NCBI RefSeq assembly: GCF_944377805.1
Contig: NZ_CALWFZ010000009.1
Span: 1-64,000 of the forward strand
Reading direction: 5' to 3'
Length of the DNA: 64,000 nucleotides
Origin: an uncultured Mediterraneibacter sp.
Lineage (GTDB): Bacteria > Bacillota > Clostridia > Lachnospirales > Lachnospiraceae
The first letter of the stretch is position 1; the number at the start of each line of letters is the position of its first letter. The notes below the pieces were generated by a model. It had not been told where the DNA came from. It did not search any database and saw only the letters and a program-made list of their open reading frames with translations. The position numbers and the translations under genes are program-made. Below are positions 8,638 to 16,065 of the stretch, piece after piece.

Positions 8638-9549
8638 ATGACTTTACAACAGCTTAGATATATTATAGCCATTGTCGAGAGCGGCTCTATAACCTCGGCT
8701 GCACAAAAGCTCCTTGTATCCCAGCCGAGCCTTTCAAAGGCGGTCTCTGAGCTTGAGAAGGAAATGGGAATTACGATTTTCTACCGGAACAACAGGGGCG
8801 TATTTCTGTCGGATGACGGTTCTAAATTTCTCTCTTACGCAAGGCAGGTAGTAGAGCAGTCCGACCTGCTGGAACAGCAATATAAACAGAAAGAAACGGT
8901 TCGCCGAGTATTCTCCATATCGGCGCAGCATTATGCTTTTGCCGTAAATGCTTTTGTCGCTCTTGTTAAAGAGTACGGTGAAAACAAATATGAATTTACA
9001 CTGCGTGAGTCGAGAACTCATGATATTATCGAGGATGTACGGACTTCGAGAAGTGAACTTGGCGTTTTATTTTTAAGCAGGTTCAACAGGGAAGTTATTC
9101 TGAGAATCATCCATAATGCGGACTTGACGTTTGTCCCGCTCTTCACTGCAGCGCCGCATGTGTTTGTGAGCAGTGAGAATCCTCTCGCAAAGAAAGAGTC
9201 TGTTACACTTGAGGATCTGAAAGCCTATCCAAGACTTACATACGAGCAGGGCATCAACAATTCTTTCTATTATGCGGAGGAACTGCACAGTACTGAGGAG
9301 AGTCCTAAAAGTATTATCGTCACTGACAGGGCAACGCTGTTTAATCTGCTGATAGGCCTTGACGGATACACGATTTCATCGGGGATCTTAAGCAGTGACC
9401 TGAATGGCACAAACATTGTCTCAATTCCTCTTGAAAGCGCCGAGATCATGGAGATCGGATATATCGCTCCGACAGACAGGCCATTGAGTGCGGTCAGCGA
9501 GCGGTATCTTGAACATCTGAAAAGTTATGTCGCCTCTCACCAGACATAA
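8638..9549 (+). CDS. LysR-family transcriptional regulator, 303 aa
   Basis: N-terminal LysR helix-turn-helix at residues 1-60 (TLQQLRYIIAIVESGSITSA, then SQPSLSKAVSELE), then a periplasmic-binding-fold effector domain. It stands alone with an AAGGAG site before ATG 8638, and is followed 95 bp later by a MetE-C-like gene and then an AroE-like gene on the same strand. LysR regulators usually control adjacent genes with a small-molecule coinducer, so these two are likely targets. The coinducer cannot be read from the sequence. Confidence 0.9.
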   Translation: MTLQQLRYIIAIVESGSITSAAQKLLVSQPSLSKAVSELEKEMGITIFYRNNRGVFLSDDGSKFLSYARQVVEQSDLLEQQYKQKETVRRVFSISAQHYAFAVNAFVALVKEYGENKYEFTLRESRTHDIIEDVRTSRSELGVLFLSRFNREVILRIIHNADLTFVPLFTAAPHVFVSSENPLAKKESVTLEDLKAYPRLTYEQGINNSFYYAEELHSTEESPKSIIVTDRATLFNLLIGLDGYTISSGILSSDLNGTNIVSIPLESAEIMEIGYIAPTDRPLSAVSERYLEHLKSYVASHQT

Positions 9550-9582
9550 CTTGAAACTATGACAGATTATAAAAAACAAGTA

Positions 9583-9610
9583 TTAACACATAACAGCCTT
9601 CTTGTACTAT
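9583..9610 (+). promoter_or_regulatory. Candidate promoter of the MetE-C-like gene
   Basis: TTAACA (9583-9588) and TACTAT (9605-9610) are spaced by 16 bp, 34 bp upstream of the ATG at 9645. The region is AT-rich. A LysR operator is expected nearby but I could not single one out. Moderate match only. Confidence 0.4.
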
Positions 9611-9644
9611 ATTATAAACAGCAAAAACAAGGAGGCTTATTTAA

Positions 9645-10760
9645 ATGGGAAAAAACAATTCACCTTTCAGATATGATTACATAGGAAGTTTTCTCCGCCC
9701 TGATTCTATTAAAAAGGCAAGGGCGGACTTTGAGGCCGGGAGCATTACGGCAAAACAGCTGCGTGAGATCGAAAATGAAGCAATTTCTGATCTGGCCGCA
9801 AAGCAGAAAGCGGCGGGATATCCTGTCATCACAGACGGGGAGTTCCGCAGAAGCTACTGGCATCTGGACTTTATGTGGGGACTGAACGGAATTGAGAGAA
9901 TCGAACTGGATCACGGTTATTTCTTCCACGGAGAGGAAACGACACACGGCTCAGTAGCTGTAACAGGAAAAATCAGCGGCGAAAATCATCCTTTTGTCGA
10001 AGATTACAAATTTGTCAGACAGTTTGAGGATGAAAATACGATCGCAAGGCAGACAATACCTGCTCCTGCCCAGCTTTTTGCGGAACTGTTCCGCGAGGAA
10101 AATGGAAAAAATACGGTCAGATTCTATCCCGATACAGAAGCGCTGATTCAGGATATCGCGAAGGCGTATCGCACGGTGATTGCGGAACTTTACGCGGCAG
10201 GCTGTCGGAACATTCAGCTGGATGACTGCACATGGGGCATGCTATGCGACAAAGGCTATAGGGAAGCGCTGAAAAACAGCGATATTTCTGCCGATGAAGT
10301 GGCTGAGCAGTATCTTCGTCTCAATAATCTGGCACTTGAGGGCAAGCCGGAGGATCTGGTGCTGACCACGCATGTATGCCGCGGCAACTATCATTCTACA
10401 TGGGCGTCCTCCGGAGGATATGAGCCGATCGCGGAATATCTTTTCTCAGGAGAAAACGTAAGTGCATTCTACCTTGAATTTGATGATGAGCGCTCCGGCG
10501 GGTTTGGGCCACTCCGTTTTGTTGCTGATGATAAAAAAGTTGTACTTGGATTAATTACATCCAAATCGCCTGTTCTTGAAGATAAAGAACAGATTATTGC
10601 CCGCATTCATGAAGCGGCGAAGTATGTTCCCCTTGACAGACTGTATCTTAGCCCGCAGTGTGGCTTTGCGTCCTGTGAGATCGGAAATAAACTGACAGAA
10701 GAAGAGCAGTGGGCCAAACTGGCGCTCGTTAAAGAGATCGCTGAAGAAGTCTGGAGCTGA
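9645..10760 (+). CDS. MetE C-terminal-domain-like (UROD/MetE) methyltransferase family protein, 371 aa
   Basis: A stand-alone protein corresponding to the C-terminal catalytic half of cobalamin-independent methionine synthase, like the YxjG/YxjH group. Seen: SFLRPDSIKKAR start, VITDGEFRRSYWHLDF, QLDDCTW, THVCRGNY (zinc-ligand region with His-x-Cys), and LSPQCGFASCE near the C-terminus (the second Cys ligand). These fit a zinc-bound thiol methyl-transfer site. Without the N-terminal half it probably does not use methyl-tetrahydrofolate in the MetE manner, and related proteins are thought to act on other methyl donors or thiol substrates. Its neighbours are a LysR regulator and an AroE-like gene, not methionine genes. 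Confidence 0.82.
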   Translation: MGKNNSPFRYDYIGSFLRPDSIKKARADFEAGSITAKQLREIENEAISDLAAKQKAAGYPVITDGEFRRSYWHLDFMWGLNGIERIELDHGYFFHGEETTHGSVAVTGKISGENHPFVEDYKFVRQFEDENTIARQTIPAPAQLFAELFREENGKNTVRFYPDTEALIQDIAKAYRTVIAELYAAGCRNIQLDDCTWGMLCDKGYREALKNSDISADEVAEQYLRLNNLALEGKPEDLVLTTHVCRGNYHSTWASSGGYEPIAEYLFSGENVSAFYLEFDDERSGGFGPLRFVADDKKVVLGLITSKSPVLEDKEQIIARIHEAAKYVPLDRLYLSPQCGFASCEIGNKLTEEEQWAKLALVKEIAEEVWS

Positions 10761-10930
10761 GACGCTACACACCGTTTAGTCAGCCTCGCGCCTGTGTGGA
10801 ATATGGAATAAAATTAGCAGAAACAGCGGATAGACGAGAGATGATCAGCTGTGTTATACTAATCTTATCATCGATTTCCGACAGGTATAACGCAATCATT
10901 ACGATATAAAGGTTTGGAGGCATTTGAATT

Positions 10931-11809
10931 ATGGAAGCAAGAATTAACGGACACACGAAACTTTACGCGCTGATCGGCTCACCGGTGGGACATTCCGGCT
11001 CCCCGGCGATGCAGAATTACAGCTTTCAGAAGCTGGGCATTGACGCGGCGTATCTTGCCTTTGATGTGCCGGTGGAGAAGACGAAGGAGGCACTGGATGC
11101 GCTCCGCACGCTTCACGCAGGCGGATGCAATGTTACGATGCCGTGTAAGACAGCGGCAGCTCAGCTTGTGGACAGGCTCTCCCCGGCAGCAGAGCTGGTA
11201 GGAGCGTGCAATACGGTTGTCATAGAGGAAGACGGAACGATGACCGGACACATTACAGACGGCGTGGGATTTGTCCGCAATCTGAAAGAACATGGAATAG
11301 AAATAAAAGGTCAGAAGCTTGTTCTTCTTGGTACCGGCGGAGCGGCTACGGCAATAGCGGTTCAGGCAGCGTTGGACGGTGTAGACGAGATCGCTATTTT
11401 CAACCTCAAAGACGAGTTTTACGCCAACGGGGAGAAAACGGTGGAAAAGATAAAGAATGCTGTTCCGGGTATCGGAAATGTGTATATTGCTGACCTGGCG
11501 GATAAAGTACTGCTAAAAGAAGTGATTGGCAAGAGCGACATACTTGTCAATGCCACGCGGGCGGGGATGAGCCCTCTGGATAATGTGCTCCCTGTTCCGG
11601 AGGAATATCTTCATAAAGACCTTGCGGTTGCGGACGTTGTTTACAATCCGAGAGAGACACTGCTGATTAAAAAGGCAAAAGAAGCAGGATGCCGCGCGGC
11701 GGTAGGAGGAATCGGAATGCTCCTCTGGCAGGGGGCGGAAGCATTCAAACTCTTTACAGGTCAGGAAATGCCTGCGGACGAAGTGATGGAGAAGTTTTTT
11801 AAAGAATAA
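10931..11809 (+). CDS. Shikimate dehydrogenase-family protein (AroE-like), 292 aa
   Basis: The substrate loop GHSGSPAMQN corresponds to the AroE SxS motif. The catalytic lysine is in NVTMPCK, the catalytic aspartate in ITDGVGF, and the NADP-binding GTGGAATA glycine loop and the C-terminal GIGMLLWQGAEAF helix are present. All residues for shikimate or quinate oxidoreduction are therefore in place. AroE normally makes shikimate in aromatic amino acid synthesis. Here no other aro gene is adjacent, and it follows a LysR-MetE-C pair, so it may be a specialised paralogue (quinate/shikimate use or a related hydroxy acid). A GGAGG site precedes ATG 10931. Confidence 0.85.
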   Translation: MEARINGHTKLYALIGSPVGHSGSPAMQNYSFQKLGIDAAYLAFDVPVEKTKEALDALRTLHAGGCNVTMPCKTAAAQLVDRLSPAAELVGACNTVVIEEDGTMTGHITDGVGFVRNLKEHGIEIKGQKLVLLGTGGAATAIAVQAALDGVDEIAIFNLKDEFYANGEKTVEKIKNAVPGIGNVYIADLADKVLLKEVIGKSDILVNATRAGMSPLDNVLPVPEEYLHKDLAVADVVYNPRETLLIKKAKEAGCRAAVGGIGMLLWQGAEAFKLFTGQEMPADEVMEKFFKE

Positions 11810-11812
11810 CAG

Positions 11813-11864
11813 AGGCGCCGGTGTACAGGAAGAGTACTGCTTCTCGTAACCCCGGCGCCTTTTA
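11813..11864. terminator. Bidirectional terminator between aroE-like gene and murF
   Basis: AGGCGCCGG (11813-11821) pairs with CCGGCGCCT (11852-11860) and is followed by TTTT. The convergent murF gene ends at 11877, so the hairpin can serve both strands. Confidence 0.7.
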
Positions 11865-11876
11865 CCGTGAGAAGAT

Positions 11877-13265
11877 CTATTTTTTCAATTGCTCTACGAT
11901 CTCGGCAAATTCCATTCCATGAGATGCTTTGACAAGAACCGTATCTTTTTCCTGAAGCACATCTGACATTTCACTGAAAAACCCTGCTTTTGAATCATAG
12001 TGCCGGATCTCCATTTCTTTTGGTACCGGGGAGCATGTATCGATTGTTTCCCGTGCGCCCCGTGCGATCTCACTGCTCAATGCCCCGATGCATATAAGGA
12101 CATTGATTCCGGCTTTGGCCGCGTGTACTCCCACTTCATAGTGCATTTCTTTCTCACGGCTCCCAAGTTCAAACATATCTCCTAAGATAGCTGCCGTGCG
12201 TGTGTCCGCGCAGGTGAGGACATCGAGAGAGGATTTCATTGAGGCGGGATTGGCATTGTAACAGTCATCGATGATGGTGTAGTGTTCCCCCTCAATCAGG
12301 TGATTACGTCCGGCTATAGGAGCGTTTTTCTCGATACCTCGTGAGATCTCTTTATCTGTCATTCCAAGAGCGTATCCCACGGCTATCCCGGCAAGGGCGT
12401 TATACACCATATGGCCGCCTGGGATGGAGATATGTGCGCAAAAAGAGGAGCGGGGGGTGAGAAACTGCGCGTCAGTTCCTTTAAGTCCCCTGTTTCTGAT
12501 CTGTTCTGCGTGATATGGGCAGGCGGAATCCAGTCCGAAATACACCGGGGCGATCCCGTTTTCCGGCGTGAAGTTTCTCAGTTTATCGTCATCGCCATTT
12601 AAGATGATCACGCCTTCCGGGTTCATATAGCGAAACATTTCTGTTTTTGCTTTCAAAATGCCGTCTCTTGAGCCCAGAGTCTCCATGTGGGCCACTCCGA
12701 TATTGGTGATTACGCATATGTCCGGGCGGGCGATTTTCGCCAGACGAGTCATCTCCCCAAAATCGCTGATTCCCATTTCCAGTACTGCGACTTCGTGTTC
12801 TTCCCGTATATTGAATACTGTGAGAGGAAGCCCGATCTCGTTGTTAAAGTTGCCTTCTGTCTTAAGCACAGAATAATGCTGAGAAAGTACGGAAGAGATC
12901 ATTTCTTTTGTACTGGTTTTTCCCACGCTTCCCGAGATTCCGACTACCTTAATATCCAGAGAACGGCGGTAGTGCTCCGCAATATCTTTTAAAGCCTGCT
13001 CGCAGGAATCCACTCTGATATAGGGGGAGTCCGTCCGGCCCAGATCCTGCTCCGAGACGGCGCAGAGCGCGCCGTTTTTCATAACCTGAGGGATAAAGGA
13101 GTGACCGTCCACTCTGGATCCTCTGATGGCGATGAACAGGCTGTCTTTTATGACCTTCCGACTGTCGATGACAACGTTTGAGACTTCCCTGGCTGCCAGC
13201 GAGGCCTCACCCCGGTAAGTTCCGCCGCATGCGGAGGCGATCTCCTGTAATGACATATGTTTCAT
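11877..13265 (-). CDS. murF: UDP-N-acetylmuramoyl-tripeptide--D-alanyl-D-alanine ligase, 462 aa
   Basis: Final cytoplasmic Mur ligase, adding D-Ala-D-Ala to the UDP-MurNAc-tripeptide using ATP. Domain order: N-terminal substrate domain (about 1-85, VVIDSRKV), central ATPase with GISGSVGKTSTKEM P-loop (about residue 105), NFNNEIGLPLT, and a C-terminal ligase domain with DDCYNANPASM. The frame extends upstream, but an AAAGGA site 9 bp before the codon at 13265 marks the start used here. It follows ddl by 35 bp, so the dipeptide-making enzyme and the enzyme that uses the dipeptide are co-transcribed. Confidence 0.95.
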   Translation of the reverse strand: MKHMSLQEIASACGGTYRGEASLAAREVSNVVIDSRKVIKDSLFIAIRGSRVDGHSFIPQVMKNGALCAVSEQDLGRTDSPYIRVDSCEQALKDIAEHYRRSLDIKVVGISGSVGKTSTKEMISSVLSQHYSVLKTEGNFNNEIGLPLTVFNIREEHEVAVLEMGISDFGEMTRLAKIARPDICVITNIGVAHMETLGSRDGILKAKTEMFRYMNPEGVIILNGDDDKLRNFTPENGIAPVYFGLDSACPYHAEQIRNRGLKGTDAQFLTPRSSFCAHISIPGGHMVYNALAGIAVGYALGMTDKEISRGIEKNAPIAGRNHLIEGEHYTIIDDCYNANPASMKSSLDVLTCADTRTAAILGDMFELGSREKEMHYEVGVHAAKAGINVLICIGALSSEIARGARETIDTCSPVPKEMEIRHYDSKAGFFSEMSDVLQEKDTVLVKASHGMEFAEIVEQLKK

Positions 13266-13300
13266 AAAATACATTCCTTTCTGCTGCTGACCGATTAGAT

Positions 13301-14359
13301 TCAGCCGGCATATCTGGCTTCTATGGATTTTTGAATAATCAGTTCGCACAGATCCCCGTACTCGATTCCTGCTACGCTGGCCTCTTTGGGGAGGAGGCTT
13401 GCGGCTGTCATGCCGGGAAGAGTGTTGAGTTCAAGGCAGTACAGACGCCCGCAGTCATCCAGCAGGAAATCTGCCCGGCTGTAGACATTGAGTTTCAGAG
13501 CGCGGTAGGACTTGACTGTGAGTTCCATCATGCGCTCTTCAATCTCTTTTGGAATATCGGCAGGGCAGACCTCATCTGTAGCGCCCTCCTGATACTTATT
13601 CGCATAGTCGAAAAAACCGGTTTTCGGGATAATTTCGATGGGCGGAAGGGCTTTCCCGTCGATGATTCCGCAGGCAAACTCACGGCCTTTGATGTAGGCT
13701 TCCACCAGGACTTCATCTTCATAGCGAAAGGACTTTTCCAGCGCCAGGAGATATTCTTCTTCTGTATTTACGATATAGACTCCGATACTGGAGCCGCCGG
13801 AACAGGGCTTTACTACGACCGGAAAACTAAGACCGGCGGAGGAAAGGGAATAGTCGTCAGCATCTTTGTGCAGACAGATTCCCGGCGGCGTGTCGATTCC
13901 GGACTGAAGGAAGATCTGTTTTGTGAAACCTTTATCCATAGCCACTGCACAGCCAAGAGAATCCGGTCCTGTATAGCGGATACCAAGAAGGTCAAATGTA
14001 GCCTGCAGTTTGCCGTTTTCCCCTTCGCCTCCGTGGAGTCCGAGAAAGGTAATGTCAGCCATGCGGCACAACTCGATGACATTAGGGCCCAGGAAGCTGT
14101 CCGACTGATCCGGACGGGACGCCTTTACTGCGGCAAGATCCGGCTCCTCCTCGCTGATATTTCCGGCGATCTCAAGGCCATGTCCGGGCAGCATAAAGAC
14201 ATCTTCCAGATTTTCCGGCGCGTTCTCCAGTCCGAGAAACACATCCAGAAGAAAGGCGTCGTGCCCTTTTTCAAGTAATGTTTTACAGATTCCGGCAGCG
14301 GATGCGAGGGAAACGTCTCTTTCTGTGCTTAATCCCCCGGCCAGTACGATGATTTTCAT
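13301..14359 (-). CDS. ddl: D-alanine--D-alanine ligase, 352 aa
   Basis: ATP-grasp ligase making the D-Ala-D-Ala terminus of peptidoglycan precursors. Seen: N-terminal LAGGLSTERDVSLASA loop, GLHGGEGENGKLQA, ATP-grasp KPCSGGSSIGV, and the C-terminal LELNTLPGMTAASLLP metal-binding segment. The omega-loop region reads FDYANKYQEGATDEVCPADI, of Ddl type, with no sign of a vancomycin-resistance D-Lac ligase. The gene lies between pncB and murF on the minus strand. Confidence 0.93.
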   Translation of the reverse strand: MKIIVLAGGLSTERDVSLASAAGICKTLLEKGHDAFLLDVFLGLENAPENLEDVFMLPGHGLEIAGNISEEEPDLAAVKASRPDQSDSFLGPNVIELCRMADITFLGLHGGEGENGKLQATFDLLGIRYTGPDSLGCAVAMDKGFTKQIFLQSGIDTPPGICLHKDADDYSLSSAGLSFPVVVKPCSGGSSIGVYIVNTEEEYLLALEKSFRYEDEVLVEAYIKGREFACGIIDGKALPPIEIIPKTGFFDYANKYQEGATDEVCPADIPKEIEERMMELTVKSYRALKLNVYSRADFLLDDCGRLYCLELNTLPGMTAASLLPKEASVAGIEYGDLCELIIQKSIEARYAG

Positions 14360-14385
14360 GATGATTATTACTCCTTTATCGCAAA

Positions 14386-15834
14386 TTAGATATTAACGTT
14401 ATTGAGAAGCTCGGACTTCGTATCGTAGAGCTTTTTGGAGAGATCCACATACACTTTATGAGGATTGAAGAGCCGTTTTGTCTCATCCCAGAGCGTGTCC
14501 TTTTCCTGCCGGCAGTGTTCGGCGATCTCTTTGACAGTGGGAGAAGTGTACTTGCACTCGCCTCGGATAAAGATCGGCTTGAGAAGCTCTTTCATCGTGT
14601 AGGATCCCCCTTCCAGCCGGGTCTTCTTCCATGTTGCGTTCGGGTCAAAGAGGAGCAGATCTTCGGAAGGATCAAACACTTCATCCACGAAACAGATCAG
14701 ATCCGCGCGAATCTTCCCGGTCTCTTTGTCGTAGATGCGGTAGATCGTCTTGTTGCCCGGATTGGTAATTTTCTCTACATTCTCCGATATTTTGATCTTT
14801 GGTACGAACTCGCCCCGGTCATTCTGGATGGCGGCCAGCTTATACACCCCGCCGAAAGACGGACAGTCCTTTGAGGTAATCAGGTTTGTTCCCACACCCC
14901 AGGAAGTAATTGCCGCGCCCTGAATTTTCAGATCGTTGATCAGAAGCTCGTCCAGGTCATTGGAAGCGGCGATGACAGCATCGGTAAATCCTGCTTCGTC
15001 CAGCATCCTGCGCGCCTTTTTTGACAGATATGCAAGATCTCCCGAATCCAGACGTATGCCGTAGCTCTTAGGATGGATGCCTGCCTCGCGCATCTCTTTG
15101 AATACGCGGATGGCATTGGGAACGCCTGACTTTAGTGTGTCGTAAGTATCCACAAGAAGAGTGCAGGCATTTGGGTAGAGGCGCGCATATTCTTTGAAGG
15201 CGGTATATTCGTCTTTGAAACTCATGATCCAGCTGTGGGCATGGGTTCCAAGCACCGGTACATCAAATACCTCACCGGCGAGAACATTGGATGTGCCTAC
15301 GCATCCGCCGATGATTGCGGCCCGGGCGCCGTAGAGTCCGGCGTCAGGCCCCTGCGCGCGGCGAAGTCCAAACTCCATGACCCCATCGCCTTTGGCAGCG
15401 TGTACGACACGGGAAGCCTTTGTGGCGATCAGGCACTGATGGTTGATGATCGTCAGGATGGCAGTCTCCACAAGCTGAGCCTCCATAATAGGAGCGATAA
15501 CTTTGATCAGAGGTTCCCGCGGAAAGATTACGCTCCCCTCGGGAATAGCGTAGATATCGCCGCTGAAGTGGAAGCCGCTTAAATAGTGAAGAAAATCCTC
15601 GCTGAAGATGCCGAGACTTCTTAAGTAATCTACATCTTCATAGGAGAAATTCAGATTTTTAATATAATCGATGACCTGCTCCAGACCCGCCATGATAGAG
15701 TATCCGCCTTTATTCGGATTTTCGCGGAAGAACATGTCAAAAATAACAGTTTCATTTTCCTGGGTCTCAAAATATCCCTGCATCATGGTAAGTTCATATA
15801 AGTCTGTGAGCAGGGTGAGATTGTGTACACTCAT
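14386..15834 (-). CDS. pncB: Nicotinate phosphoribosyltransferase, 482 aa
   Basis: Converts nicotinate and PRPP to nicotinate mononucleotide in NAD salvage. Typical text: N-terminal LLTDLYELTMMQGYFE, FGLRRAQGPDAGLYGARAA, the histidine segment GTHAHSWIMSF, and the PRPP-site GIRLDSGDLAYLSKKAR. Length fits the long Gram-positive form. It is first in a minus-strand operon with ddl and murF (26-bp gap to ddl). The combination of NAD salvage with wall precursor synthesis has no obvious biochemical link. Confidence 0.94.
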   Translation of the reverse strand: MSVHNLTLLTDLYELTMMQGYFETQENETVIFDMFFRENPNKGGYSIMAGLEQVIDYIKNLNFSYEDVDYLRSLGIFSEDFLHYLSGFHFSGDIYAIPEGSVIFPREPLIKVIAPIMEAQLVETAILTIINHQCLIATKASRVVHAAKGDGVMEFGLRRAQGPDAGLYGARAAIIGGCVGTSNVLAGEVFDVPVLGTHAHSWIMSFKDEYTAFKEYARLYPNACTLLVDTYDTLKSGVPNAIRVFKEMREAGIHPKSYGIRLDSGDLAYLSKKARRMLDEAGFTDAVIAASNDLDELLINDLKIQGAAITSWGVGTNLITSKDCPSFGGVYKLAAIQNDRGEFVPKIKISENVEKITNPGNKTIYRIYDKETGKIRADLICFVDEVFDPSEDLLLFDPNATWKKTRLEGGSYTMKELLKPIFIRGECKYTSPTVKEIAEHCRQEKDTLWDETKRLFNPHKVYVDLSKKLYDTKSELLNNVNI

Positions 15835-15900
15835 AGTTTTTCCCTCTTTTCATCTGACCGGGGCGCCGCATTGCAGCGTCTTGTTACGATTTTCTTTACG

Positions 15901-15909
15901 ATTATAGCA
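15901..15909 (-). promoter_or_regulatory. pncB: Candidate extended -10 promoter of pncB-ddl-murF
   Basis: On the minus strand TGCTATAAT (an extended -10 element) is read at 15909-15901, about 70 bp upstream of the pncB start. No good -35 is seen, as expected for extended -10 promoters. Confidence 0.45.
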
Positions 15910-16065
15910 CAAGACGGGGGAAGATGATAGGAAAACCGTCAGATTTTAATTTCTGAATCTTTTTCTTTTAAGTTGAGAATCTTTCAACTGTTTCCGGCAT
16001 ATATTTTAAGGGGGACAAAGTTCCCTGCGTAGCTGATAAGAAAGTAAAGGAGGGGATGACAGAAT

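Noticed and set aside
13331-14278. 315-codon open frame on + strand opposite ddl
   Set aside because: The opposite strand carries all ddl motifs; the + frame has no recognisable domain or ribosome site.
13301-14359. Vancomycin-resistance-type ligase
   Set aside because: Active-site text is of ordinary Ddl type and no vanH, vanX or vanT neighbours occur.
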